Source: Cystobacterineae bacterium
GTDB taxonomy: Bacteria; Myxococcota; Myxococcia; Myxococcales; Myxococcaceae
Direction: 5' to 3'
DNA length: 60,206 bases
NCBI GenBank assembly: GCA_009782175.1
Contig: WRKR01000013.1
Coordinates: forward strand, 1 to 60,206
A program made the position numbers and the translations under genes. The notes beneath the pieces were generated by a model. The model worked only from the letters and a program-made list of their open reading frames with translations, did no database searches and was not told the origin of the DNA. How positions within the stretch are numbered: position 1 is the first letter of the stretch; each line of letters starts with the position of its first letter. Shown here piece by piece: positions 25,882 through 33,895 of the stretch.

Positions 25882-27687
25882 ATGGAACCCACTGGAAACA
25901 TAAAACTCAGCACCTCAAAGGCAAATGCCTCAAAGGAATTTTCTGTGAAACGTTTTGCTCTGGGCACGCTGTGTGTGTTGCTGGCGATGGCTTTGGGGGC
26001 CTGCTCTGAGGAGTCTTCTCCTTCTTCTCCTTCTTCTCCAGGGGGAAGAGACAACCCCATAGAGTGGGACGGTGAGGGCTTTCTGGTTATTTTTGACGAA
26101 AATGGTGGGGACACCCCGGCAAACCCGCAAAACAAAATAGTGCTGCCCCCAGAAACAACTGTGGACGCCTTGCCTGAGCCCCCCACACGAGAGGGCCATA
26201 ATTTTCTGGGGTGGAATATGGAGGCGGATGGGAGTGGAATGCCTTTCACCGCCAACACCCCGGTGAGTGAGCACCTCAGGGTTTATGCGCAGTGGGAGCT
26301 TTCTTCTTCTTCAGGGCTCCCTCAGCTGAAAGTTTCCATTAACCCCAGTGCGGACATACTCACACCTATAATAGCGGGGACTTATAGTGAGCGCTCCACC
26401 ACCTTGGGTGTGGTGGTTTCAGGTTTTGCCAATGCCGCCGAGGCCAACAACGCAAGGCTCAGCGTCAGCGTTACCAATGGGTTGGCCTTCACCGTTGAAA
26501 GCAACCCCTCGGGGAATACCCAGAATTTTAACATTGTTGTGAGATATGATGGAGAGACAGCGTTTCCTCCAGGCGTGGCCACCTTCAGCCTGAGCCTCAT
26601 CCATATACCAGGTTATGAGGCTGAAACCAGAACCACAACCGTCAACATCAGAGACGGTTTGGCCGCAGGAGAGCGTGCCATTCCGCTGAATGAGGACAAC
26701 ATCCTCTCTTTTAACAGCTATGCGAGGACGGCCGATGGCCTGGTGCGGCATTATAGGCTGACAGGAGATGTTAACCTCAACACCTCCTCCACAAACAACT
26801 GGACGGCCATAGGCACCAGTGCTGCCCCCTTTATGGGCAGCCTCAATGGCGGCGGCCACGCCCTTTATGGACTTCGCATCAGCAACAGCAGCAGCCACCA
26901 GGGGTTGTTTGGCTATATAGGCGAAGGTGCCGTGATAGAAAACCTGGGGGTGACGGATGTAAACGTCAGTGCCGGCCAATATACGGGCGGCTTGGTGGGG
27001 TGGAACTCCGGCACGGTGCAAAACTGCTATGCCACGGGAGTTGTCAGCAGCAGCAGCGACTGGAGCTATGTGGGTGGCCTGGTGGGTGTCAACGGCATTG
27101 CTGGCAGCAGGGTGCAAAACAGCTATGCCACAACCAACGTCACGGGCCGCCGATATACCGGCGGCCTGGTGGGCCATAACCATGGCACAGTAGAGCATGT
27201 CTATGCCACGGGCCTTGTCAGCGCCACCAGCACCTTAAACGGTGGTTATGGCTCCAGCATTGCCTACACATCTGTCGGCGGCCTGATGGGGGGAAACAAC
27301 GGCACGCTGCGAAACAGCCTGGCACTCAACTCAAGGGTTAACGTCTCCTATCAGAACGGCTACCGGGCCTGCGACTCCTATGGAAACAACTGCAACTATG
27401 TCAGCACCACCGAGTGCGCCACCAACGAGGTAGGTCGTGTGGTGGGCAGCAACACCGCCACTTTGCTAAACAACGCCGCATATAGCGGCATGCTCAACTG
27501 CTCGGGCGCCACATTGTCCTCAAGCACAAATGCCAACAGCACCCAAGGCGACAACAGGGCCCTTTCTGCCCTGCAAGTAGCAGGCGGCTTCCCAGAGGCC
27601 TTGCGCACCACCCCGTGGGCATATCAACCAAACCACCTCCCCGGCCTCTTCGGGCAGCCGGTGCTCATGCCTGCACATATACAATGA
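25882..27687 (+). CDS. Surface lipoprotein with InlB B-repeat and GLUG repeats (paralog 1)
   Basis: 601 residues from the ATG at 25882. The start was chosen because the paralog at 30554 begins at the same point (M-x-x-x-GNI-x-L) and AGGAAG lies upstream. The lipobox is ALGAC with Cys41. A Ser/Pro linker follows, then one InlB B-repeat/Listeria-Bacteroides module (VIFDENGGDTPANPQNK ... EGHNFLGWN ... VYAQW, ~65-140). Next is a beta-rich domain (~145-260). Several GLUG-type repeats (GGLVGWNSGTVQNCYATG and variants) run from ~340 to ~480. Known GLUG and InlB-B modules occur in large surface proteins. A cluster of Cys residues (ACDSYGNNCNY, TTEC) interrupts the last repeat and is absent from the paralog. 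Role inferred: adhesion or binding at the outer surface. Confidence 0.9.
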   Translation: MEPTGNIKLSTSKANASKEFSVKRFALGTLCVLLAMALGACSEESSPSSPSSPGGRDNPIEWDGEGFLVIFDENGGDTPANPQNKIVLPPETTVDALPEPPTREGHNFLGWNMEADGSGMPFTANTPVSEHLRVYAQWELSSSSGLPQLKVSINPSADILTPIIAGTYSERSTTLGVVVSGFANAAEANNARLSVSVTNGLAFTVESNPSGNTQNFNIVVRYDGETAFPPGVATFSLSLIHIPGYEAETRTTTVNIRDGLAAGERAIPLNEDNILSFNSYARTADGLVRHYRLTGDVNLNTSSTNNWTAIGTSAAPFMGSLNGGGHALYGLRISNSSSHQGLFGYIGEGAVIENLGVTDVNVSAGQYTGGLVGWNSGTVQNCYATGVVSSSSDWSYVGGLVGVNGIAGSRVQNSYATTNVTGRRYTGGLVGHNHGTVEHVYATGLVSATSTLNGGYGSSIAYTSVGGLMGGNNGTLRNSLALNSRVNVSYQNGYRACDSYGNNCNYVSTTECATNEVGRVVGSNTATLLNNAAYSGMLNCSGATLSSSTNANSTQGDNRALSALQVAGGFPEALRTTPWAYQPNHLPGLFGQPVLMPAHIQ

Positions 27688-27770
27688 GGCTGTGTTTCTC
27701 GCCCTGCCGGGCGGGGGTGCAGAGCGTTTTTTTGCCTGCACAGCAGGGTTATTAAAAAAGGTTTTTTTTA

Positions 27771-27801
27771 GAGGCGAGCTTTAGCTCGCCTCATTTTTTT
27801 T
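27771..27801. terminator. Rho-independent terminator, repeat-family hairpin
   Basis: Perfect 9-bp arms GAGGCGAGC and GCTCGCCTC around TTTA, followed by nine T/A bases (ATTTTTTTT). An A-rich stretch on the upstream side could serve the other strand. It ends the lipoprotein gene at 27687, 83 bp upstream. The same hairpin with compensatory changes appears at 141, 13671 and 32651. Confidence 0.88.
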
Positions 27802-27892
27802 GGCTCCCTTCACTTTGTTTGGCTCTGTTGTGCCTCTGGGCGCGTGGTTTGTGACGAGCTTTTCGGGCCCCAACTCCCCTTCATTTCAAAAC

Positions 27893-27985
27893 CTGAGACT
27901 CGTTTCGCTCGTCTAACTCCGCTCCATGAATGAAGTGAGAGAGCACGCTCTCTCTGCATTCCCTTCGCTTCGTTTTCACACAGTG
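27893..27985 (+). repeat. Partial dispersed repeat family member
   Basis: Shares CGCTCCATGAATGAAG followed by a small hairpin (here GAGAGAG/CTCTCTC) and GCATTCCCTTCGCTTCGTTTT with the element at 127-246. It lies in the ~460-bp stretch between the GLUG lipoprotein gene and the next possible gene. The remainder of that stretch shows only a short CGCCC/GGGCG hairpin near 27700 and no gene. Confidence 0.6.
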
Positions 27986-28147
27986 TTGTCTGTTTGCTTT
28001 TCATACAGTGCCATCTATTTCGCACATAACATATGAATTGTATTGGTTATTTTGAAAAAAATCTGTGTAACACACTCACCACTCCTTCGTCATTGCTCTC
28101 AAGTTGCTTGTTTGGTTTTTGTTCATTCGAATGAAGGGCTAAGGTTC

Positions 28148-28510
28148 ATGGGAGTTGTTTTTCGTTGGTTGAGTCAAGGGCAAGGCGTTGGCACAGTTGC
28201 AAAACCTTCAAATGTGTCATTGAGCCCAACGGGGAAAGCGGCGCTTCCCCAAAACCCTCTGTACAAATTTAAAGAGACGGTGCCTCGTTCGGCAGCGCAG
28301 ATGCCTTTGGTTGCACGGCCCAAAACCGCAAACCCATGGAAAGATGCCACCCTCTCCACAACTCGTGCAGCTGGAACAGCCAATATCGAAAACGTGGAGC
28401 GGGTTAAAACCGAGACTAGAAAAATACCTGAGCAATATCCGAATCCTTCAGACAATTTTGTGGGCTTAAAAGGCAAGCATCCCAGAAAATGGACGGTAGG
28501 CTCCATTTGA
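28148..28510 (+). CDS. Hypothetical small protein (uncertain)
   Basis: 120 residues from the ATG at 28148; a TTG at 28043 would give 155. No family is recognised. It has no signal peptide and is rich in Lys, Pro, Thr and Asn (NPLYKFKETVPRSAA, GTANIENVERVKTETRK). Spacing of the AAGG upstream is short. It precedes the Q-rich repeat protein by 126 bp in the same direction and could be a small partner or chaperone of it, but composition alone does not prove it is coding. Confidence 0.35.
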   Translation: MGVVFRWLSQGQGVGTVAKPSNVSLSPTGKAALPQNPLYKFKETVPRSAAQMPLVARPKTANPWKDATLSTTRAAGTANIENVERVKTETRKIPEQYPNPSDNFVGLKGKHPRKWTVGSI

Positions 28511-28635
28511 GAGCAAGGGAAAACAGGGCAATTGCTCTAACTACCTTGATTTAATGAAGACTACATGTGGCACAAAGTATGCAAAAGAGGCAGCAGTAAG
28601 TTCAACAATCAACATCAATCTATTGGGAGAATAAA

Positions 28636-29937
28636 ATGAAAGTAGCAATGCACAATATGTTGGAAGCCATGAAGCAACAACAAACACAAACCCAGGCACG
28701 CGCGCAGATGAGCAATGGAGACTATGCGAGCATGCTCAACGGGATGACAACCGCGCAACTGAAACAAGAGCAGGCTTCACAGCTTCAGCAGCTGAAAACA
28801 ACCGCGCCGGGTTCTCCTCAGCAAGCAGCCGCGTTGGAGAAATATAACTTGGCAAGCAAGGAGCTGAACAGCCGACCCAGCGATTTTTTTGAGGGTTTTG
28901 TCGACAACATGTCGCGGACGATGACTCAGCAAAGCTATAAGCAACAGCCGACCGAAGCTTTGCAACAAACCTTGGCTGAGCTCAAATCAGAGCGTGCAGC
29001 AGAGCAAGAAGTGGTCGCCAAGGCCCGAGAGTTGGGCTTTAAGGGCACCAGCCAGTTTGACAGCAACTATGACAAAGACTCAACCCTCGAGAAGCAAATT
29101 GGCGCCATTGAGGCAGAGTTAACCATGCGCGGCGCGCCTTTGGTGGCAGGGCAAAGCTCTCCTTCAAATGGGATTGATGTTTCGAAGTTGTTCGATATTG
29201 CTGCAAACGCCTTGTCAGGACAAAGCTCTTCTTCGAATGGGGTTGACAATGGAGTGCAAAACACGACCACTGCGCCGCCCTCCTTTGAGCAGCAAGTGGT
29301 GGATCATCTCAAAACGATACAAAAATATGCAGATTTGCTCGACACTGCCGCCAAAGGCAGCACAAAAAACGGCGAAATCAACAAGAAAGATCTGCAAAGC
29401 ATTCTAGACAACCCGGGCATACCCACAAACTTGAAAGATGCCTGCAAATTCTTGCTCGATAACGATGCTATCTTCAGGCAGCTCGACGTTTCTTCTGACA
29501 ACCAAAACTTCAACGATAAATTCTCCAAGAAGGGCTTGGAGAATATGATCAAGCGCTACTCGGATATGATCCAGACACAGCCTGCGTCGACGCCTCAAAC
29601 CCAGGCACCAACGCAGACAGCGCCTGTGTCGACACCTCCAGTTCGAACACCAACCTTTGCAGAGCAACGAAGAGACGCTATCAACCAAATAAGCATGCAT
29701 TTTGATATGCTCGATACCGCCGCAGGAATAGGTCGCAAAGATGGCAAAATCAGCGAGAAGGATCTGAACGCGGCATTAAAGGATAAGAATTTGCCTCCTG
29801 CGCTGCGAAATGCCATCGAATTCCTCCTGGCAAATCCTTCCGTTCGCAACGAGCTCGACGTAGGTGCGGGCAAGGGAAAGGTTGACGGCATCATCAGCAA
29901 GAAAGACGTGGAAGCCATGCGCAAAAAATATTGTTAG
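28636..29937 (+). CDS. Q-rich protein with two EF-hand-like modules (HrpF/NopX-like pattern)
   Basis: 433 residues, GGGAG ribosome site, no signal peptide. The N-terminal ~130 residues are Gln-rich helix (MKQQQTQTQARAQM). Two homologous modules follow, at ~217-308 and ~341-432. Each has F-x-Q...LLDTAA / MLDTAA, then a DG/NG-x-I-x-KKDL site, an A-x-x-FLL-x-N helix, LDV, and a second DG/ND-x-x-SKK-(D/G) site. Thr/Pro/Gln linkers separate them. The LDTA-DGxISxxDL pairing resembles the repeated segment of type III translocator proteins of the HrpF/NopX kind, as I recall that family. This is a resemblance, not a proven match. Lack of a Sec signal with a Q-rich flexible N-terminus fits a substrate of a non-Sec exporter. 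A strong terminator follows. Confidence 0.75.
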   Translation: MKVAMHNMLEAMKQQQTQTQARAQMSNGDYASMLNGMTTAQLKQEQASQLQQLKTTAPGSPQQAAALEKYNLASKELNSRPSDFFEGFVDNMSRTMTQQSYKQQPTEALQQTLAELKSERAAEQEVVAKARELGFKGTSQFDSNYDKDSTLEKQIGAIEAELTMRGAPLVAGQSSPSNGIDVSKLFDIAANALSGQSSSSNGVDNGVQNTTTAPPSFEQQVVDHLKTIQKYADLLDTAAKGSTKNGEINKKDLQSILDNPGIPTNLKDACKFLLDNDAIFRQLDVSSDNQNFNDKFSKKGLENMIKRYSDMIQTQPASTPQTQAPTQTAPVSTPPVRTPTFAEQRRDAINQISMHFDMLDTAAGIGRKDGKISEKDLNAALKDKNLPPALRNAIEFLLANPSVRNELDVGAGKGKVDGIISKKDVEAMRKKYC

Positions 29938-29982
29938 ACTTTAAACACAAGCACCCAAAGTTTCACTCCTGAGCCGTGTTTC

Positions 29983-30017
29983 AAGCGCAAGTCACTCAAA
30001 TGACTTGCGCTTTTTTT
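29983..30017 (+). terminator. Strong rho-independent terminator
   Basis: Perfect 12-bp arms AAGCGCAAGTCA and TGACTTGCGCTT around CTCAAA, ending in a T run (to 30017), 45 bp after the stop of the Q-rich protein gene. In the following gap to 30553 there is also a hairpin with arms CAACGCCC / GGGCGTTG (30197-30217), then the 14-bp repeat array. No gene was seen. Confidence 0.93.
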
Positions 30018-30283
30018 GTGGGAAACCCATAAAAGTGTGGTTTTTTTTCTTGTTTCCTGCTGGCAAAGGGTTTCTTTCACCCTCGCGGACGCCGATCCCC
30101 CACGAGAAGCTTGCACAGACGAGGCCCGTTATTTTTTTGCCAAGGCAAAAACAGATCCGAGCAGAGCATGTGAAAGAGAAGCTCTCGCGCATGTTACAAC
30201 GCCCCTGCCGGGCGTTGCCCCACAAGCCCAATGCTCAAAACAACACCCTTGGGCAAAGGCCAGCTTCCAAAGGCATAGGTTGA

Positions 30284-30409
30284 ATGGCATGGATTCAATT
30301 GCATGGATTCAGTGACATGGATTTAATGACATGGATTTAATGACATGGATTTAATGACATGGATTCAATGACATGGATTCAATGACATGAATTCAATGAC
30401 ATGGATTTA
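30284..30409. repeat. Nine 14-bp tandem repeats upstream of the second GLUG lipoprotein
   Basis: Nine head-to-tail units of ATGACATGGATTTA or close variants (TTCA for TTTA, GC for AC in the first two) run without spacers from 30284 to 30409, exactly 126 bp. The array ends 144 bp before the lipoprotein start at 30554. It contains recurring TGACAT and ATTTAAT stretches, so promoter elements might be built from the repeat itself. Confidence 0.96.
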
Positions 30410-30553
30410 ACCATATAAACTCAGCTGCATGTATGAATTTGGCTACATTATCTGAGTTTTAGGGCATATAAGCTCTTTTCCCCACACTGGCGTATAAATG
30501 TTGTATGAGACAGCCTGAGTGAGGGGGCCGGAACCCTTGAGGACGCTTTTAGA

Positions 30554-32629
30554 ATGACACAAGCTGGAAATATAAATTTAAACTTGCCCAAAGGATTTTT
30601 TGCAAAACCTTTTGCCGTTGGCGCACTGTGTGTATTGTTGGGCGCGGCCTTCAGTGCCTGCCCTTCCACACCGAAAGAAAACACCAGCCCGGTGGAAGGG
30701 TTTTATACTGTTATTTTTGACAAAAACGGTGGGGACAACGAGGCAAGCCCTCAAAGCAAAACCGTTGTTCCGCCGGCCACTACCCTGGATGCCTTGCCTG
30801 AAACACCCACCTGGGAGGGCCATCGCTTTGTGGAGTGGAACACGGCGGCCGATGGGAGTGGATCCCTTTTCACCGAAAACACCCCTGTTAGCGGCAACCT
30901 CACCGTTTATGCCCAATGGGGGCCTCCCTCAGCTGAAGGCCTGAATATTGCCATAAGCCCCAGCACGGCAACGCTCACCCCCATCATAGATGGTGCTTAT
31001 GGTGAGCGCTCCACCACTTTGAGGGTTGTGGTTTCAGGGTTTGACAATGCGGATGACGCCAGCAAGGCGGGGCTGAGCATAGGCCTCATCAGCGGACTCA
31101 CATTTGTTGAAATTGAAAGCAGCCCCGAGGGGAATACCCAAACATTTCATGTTACTGTGGAATATAATGGCCAGGCCGCGTTTCCTGAAGGCTATGCAAC
31201 CCTCCATGTGGACCTGACAAACATAGAGGGTTATACAGCCCAAAGCAAAACCACCCGCATGAACATTAGAGATGGCCTGGCTGCCGCCAACCACCGCGCC
31301 ATTCCACTGAGGCAGGCCAATATGGAGGCCTTCAACCGCTATGCCAATACACCGGAAGGCCTGACGCGGCACTATAGGCTGACGGAAAAAATTGAGCTTG
31401 TCGAGCCTGCGCAGCCTACAGCCAGCAACTGGACAGCCATAGGCACCACGACCACCCCGTTTGTGGGCAGTTTTAATGGCAACGGCTACGAGTTTCTCCG
31501 TCTTCGCATCCGTGCCTCTGGCAACAACTACCAGGGTTTGTTTGGCTATATAGGCGAAGGCGCCACCCTAGAAAACCTGAGGCTGACAGACGTCAGCGTT
31601 AGAGGGAGAAACCACGTCGGCAGCCTGGTGGGCTATAATTATAAAGGCACAGTACAAAGCAGCTATGCCACGGGCAGTGTCAGCAGCAGCGAGGAAAATA
31701 TCGGCGGCCTGGTGGGCTATAACAACCAAGGCACCGTGCAAAATTGCTATGCAACGGGTAGTGTTAGTGGCAGCAATTGGGTCGGTGGCCTGGTGGGGTG
31801 GAACTACTTCGGCACCGTGGACAACAGCCATGCCACGGGCAGTGTCAGCGGTGACAGCAGGCTCGGCGGCCTGGCGGGGGAAAACTACCAAGGCACCGTG
31901 GACAACAGCTATGCCACGGGCAATGTCAGCAGCAGCAGCAACAGCTATTATGTCGGCGGCCTGGTGGGCTATAATGAGCAAGGCCCCGTGCAAAACAGCT
32001 ATGCCACAGGTAGTGTCAGCGGCAGCAGTTGGGTCGGTGGCCTGGTGGGCTATAACGAGCAAGGTACCGTGCAAAACAGCTATGCCACAGGCAGTGTCAC
32101 TAGCACGAACGAGAATGTCGGCGGCCTGCTGGGGATCAACCATGGCGGCACGGTGCAAAACTGCTATGCCACGGGCGATATTAACGGCCAGATTGATGTT
32201 GGCGGCCTGGTGGGGGACAACTCTTATGGTTTGGTGCAAAACTGCTATGCCACAGGCAGCATTAACGGCCACCTTGATGTTGGCGGCCTGGTGGGCAATA
32301 ACAACTATGGAACGCTACAAAACAGCCTGGCGTTAAACCCAAGGGTTAGCGGAACCAACAACGTCGGACGCGTGGCGCATGGATATAACAGCACGGGCAC
32401 TTTAATCAGCAACCATGCCTTTATCGGTATGCGAAACAGTGCAGGCAGCAGCATCAGTTGGAACAACATAGGCCCGAATAACCCCGACGGCGCCAACAGC
32501 AGTGCTGAAATTTTGCGAAGAAGGGAAGGTTTCCCGGCAGCATTCCTCAGCAGCCCATGGGTATATTTGTCAGACCGCCTCCCAGGGCTTTTGGGGCAGA
32601 CTGTGGACATGCCTTTGCACATCCAATAA
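30554..32629 (+). CDS. Surface lipoprotein with InlB B-repeat and GLUG repeat array (paralog 2)
   Basis: 691 residues, paralogous over its length to 25882-27687. The N-terminus has basic/hydrophobic residues and the lipobox AFSAC (Cys36). The InlB B-repeat module spans ~52-120 (VIFDKNGGDNEASPQSK ... VYAQW), then a beta domain with NIRDGLAAANHRAIPLRQ, as in paralog 1 (NIRDGLAAGERAIPLNE). The GLUG array is longer here, about ten units of 23-28 residues (VGGLVGYN...GTVQNSYATGSVSGS) between ~340 and ~590. It ends in the shared tail LPGLLGQTVDMPLHIQ. Predicted outer-membrane lipoprotein exposed to the outside. The difference in GLUG number suggests expansion and contraction by recombination. A fold-back hairpin lies 21 bp after the stop. 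Confidence 0.9.
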   Translation: MTQAGNINLNLPKGFFAKPFAVGALCVLLGAAFSACPSTPKENTSPVEGFYTVIFDKNGGDNEASPQSKTVVPPATTLDALPETPTWEGHRFVEWNTAADGSGSLFTENTPVSGNLTVYAQWGPPSAEGLNIAISPSTATLTPIIDGAYGERSTTLRVVVSGFDNADDASKAGLSIGLISGLTFVEIESSPEGNTQTFHVTVEYNGQAAFPEGYATLHVDLTNIEGYTAQSKTTRMNIRDGLAAANHRAIPLRQANMEAFNRYANTPEGLTRHYRLTEKIELVEPAQPTASNWTAIGTTTTPFVGSFNGNGYEFLRLRIRASGNNYQGLFGYIGEGATLENLRLTDVSVRGRNHVGSLVGYNYKGTVQSSYATGSVSSSEENIGGLVGYNNQGTVQNCYATGSVSGSNWVGGLVGWNYFGTVDNSHATGSVSGDSRLGGLAGENYQGTVDNSYATGNVSSSSNSYYVGGLVGYNEQGPVQNSYATGSVSGSSWVGGLVGYNEQGTVQNSYATGSVTSTNENVGGLLGINHGGTVQNCYATGDINGQIDVGGLVGDNSYGLVQNCYATGSINGHLDVGGLVGNNNYGTLQNSLALNPRVSGTNNVGRVAHGYNSTGTLISNHAFIGMRNSAGSSISWNNIGPNNPDGANSSAEILRRREGFPAAFLSSPWVYLSDRLPGLLGQTVDMPLHIQ

Positions 32630-32650
32630 GGCAATAAGGGTGGTGTGTTT

Positions 32651-32672
32651 GAGGCAAGCTAAAGCTTGCCTC
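32651..32672. terminator. Repeat-family hairpin between convergent genes
   Basis: Perfect 9-bp arms GAGGCAAGC / GCTTGCCTC around TAAA, lying between the lipoprotein stop (32629) and the convergent DUF481 gene (ends 32735). There is no T run, so termination is uncertain. Compared with 27771 the fourth-from-loop pair changed from G-C to A-T on both arms, a compensatory change. Confidence 0.6.
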
Positions 32673-32734
32673 ACCCTCCCCCCAGCTGAAGGTGAAAGCA
32701 GCAGGGCCGCAGGCCCTAGACAAAAACCACCTTC

Positions 32735-33745
32735 TCAAAATACGGCGTCCAGCCCCAAGGAGAGCATGGTGTCGAGTTTTTTGGCTCCATCGGCCGGTTG
32801 GCTGTCATATTTAAATGTTAAGGCTGTGCTTATGGAGAAAATGGTGTTGAGGCGTACAAGAATTTTGGAGGTTGAGTTTATCCAAAAGCGCTCTGCGTTA
32901 ATAATATTCCACAACACTTCCAAGTCTTCCGCAAAAGTAACGCCGTCCATCAGCATATGGCGAAAAACCAAAGCTACGCGCGGCGCCACCACCTGCACAT
33001 CGGGTATATTCCTCGGCTCGCTGGAAACATCCTCCGGTTTGAGGAATGGAATTTCCGCGTTGGTTGGATAATAGCGGAAGCGGGACTCATAGGCATAGCG
33101 AAAGCCCAAGTCCGTCGACAACAAGCTTTTCTGCGTATTGTTGGCTTTCTCGTCTATCCAAATAACCCCCACCCCCAATTCGGCAAAGGGACGTGCTTCT
33201 ATGGATTTGATGTGATCGAACTCAATGCCCGCCATCCCATACGTGCCCAGCACCGGGTTAAACCTCCTGTCAATGCGCAAATCCACACCCCCCTGCATCG
33301 CTATGTCTGAAGAATAACTCGCTGTCCCCAGGCGCGCCCGCCCATAGGCACCATAAACCCGGCCCCCAAAAATCCAATCCGCCGTCTTATAGGAGAGCGC
33401 TATTTTCCCATTCAAACTGATGCTGCTCGAGTTCCCCGCAAGAAAAATAAGGTTTATATTTGCAGAGTTTGTCCATGCAGAAGCCGAAGGCGGCGCTTTG
33501 TCGGCTGGGGGAGCTGCGGCTTGTATTTCTGGAGGCCTTTGCGCTTTTTCCATCAACTCAAGCGCTTTTTGCGCTGCTTCGGCGGCCTGCTGGGCGGCTT
33601 GGGCTGCTTGCAAAGCGGCTTGGGCTGCTTGCTCTGCCGAAAGGCTGGGTGTGGGTGGCGGCGCTTCTTCAGCAGGAAGCGTTGTGGGCATTTCTTGGGG
33701 CGTTTGGAAACACAGCAAAGCCATAACGGCAACTTCAATCCACAT
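32735..33745 (-). CDS. DUF481-like outer membrane protein
   Basis: 336 residues from the ATG at 33745, which has AAAGGA upstream; a TTG six codons earlier is less likely. A hydrophobic leader (MWIEVAVMALLCF) and a Pro-rich stretch precede an Ala/Gln coiled coil (AAQAALQAAQAAQQAAEAAQ, ~35-65), which could trimerise or bind the cell wall. Residues ~95-336 alternate as in a beta-barrel: NSANINLIFLAGNSSSISLNGK, DWIFGGRVYGAYG, DLRIDRRF, FAELGVGVIWID and a C-terminal Phe. This fits DUF481/YdiY-like barrels seen in deltaproteobacteria. It is convergent with the lipoprotein gene and co-directional with the sigma-54 regulator upstream. Confidence 0.8.
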   Translation of the reverse strand: MWIEVAVMALLCFQTPQEMPTTLPAEEAPPPTPSLSAEQAAQAALQAAQAAQQAAEAAQKALELMEKAQRPPEIQAAAPPADKAPPSASAWTNSANINLIFLAGNSSSISLNGKIALSYKTADWIFGGRVYGAYGRARLGTASYSSDIAMQGGVDLRIDRRFNPVLGTYGMAGIEFDHIKSIEARPFAELGVGVIWIDEKANNTQKSLLSTDLGFRYAYESRFRYYPTNAEIPFLKPEDVSSEPRNIPDVQVVAPRVALVFRHMLMDGVTFAEDLEVLWNIINAERFWINSTSKILVRLNTIFSISTALTFKYDSQPADGAKKLDTMLSLGLDAVF

Positions 33746-33895
33746 ATGCAAATCCTTTCCCAAAACGAGAAAAATCCATGCTTCTTCGATGCTGAAAAAA
33801 AATCCTTTTTCAAACCAAAGTGAGCCCCACCTTGCTTTTTTTCATAAAGCCACCCCCCCTCCTTGTGGTTTTTCTTCTCACAGCCCCATGAAAGC

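Noticed and set aside
30284-30409. CRISPR-like array
   Set aside because: Units are contiguous with no spacers, only 14 bp long, and no cas gene is in the window.
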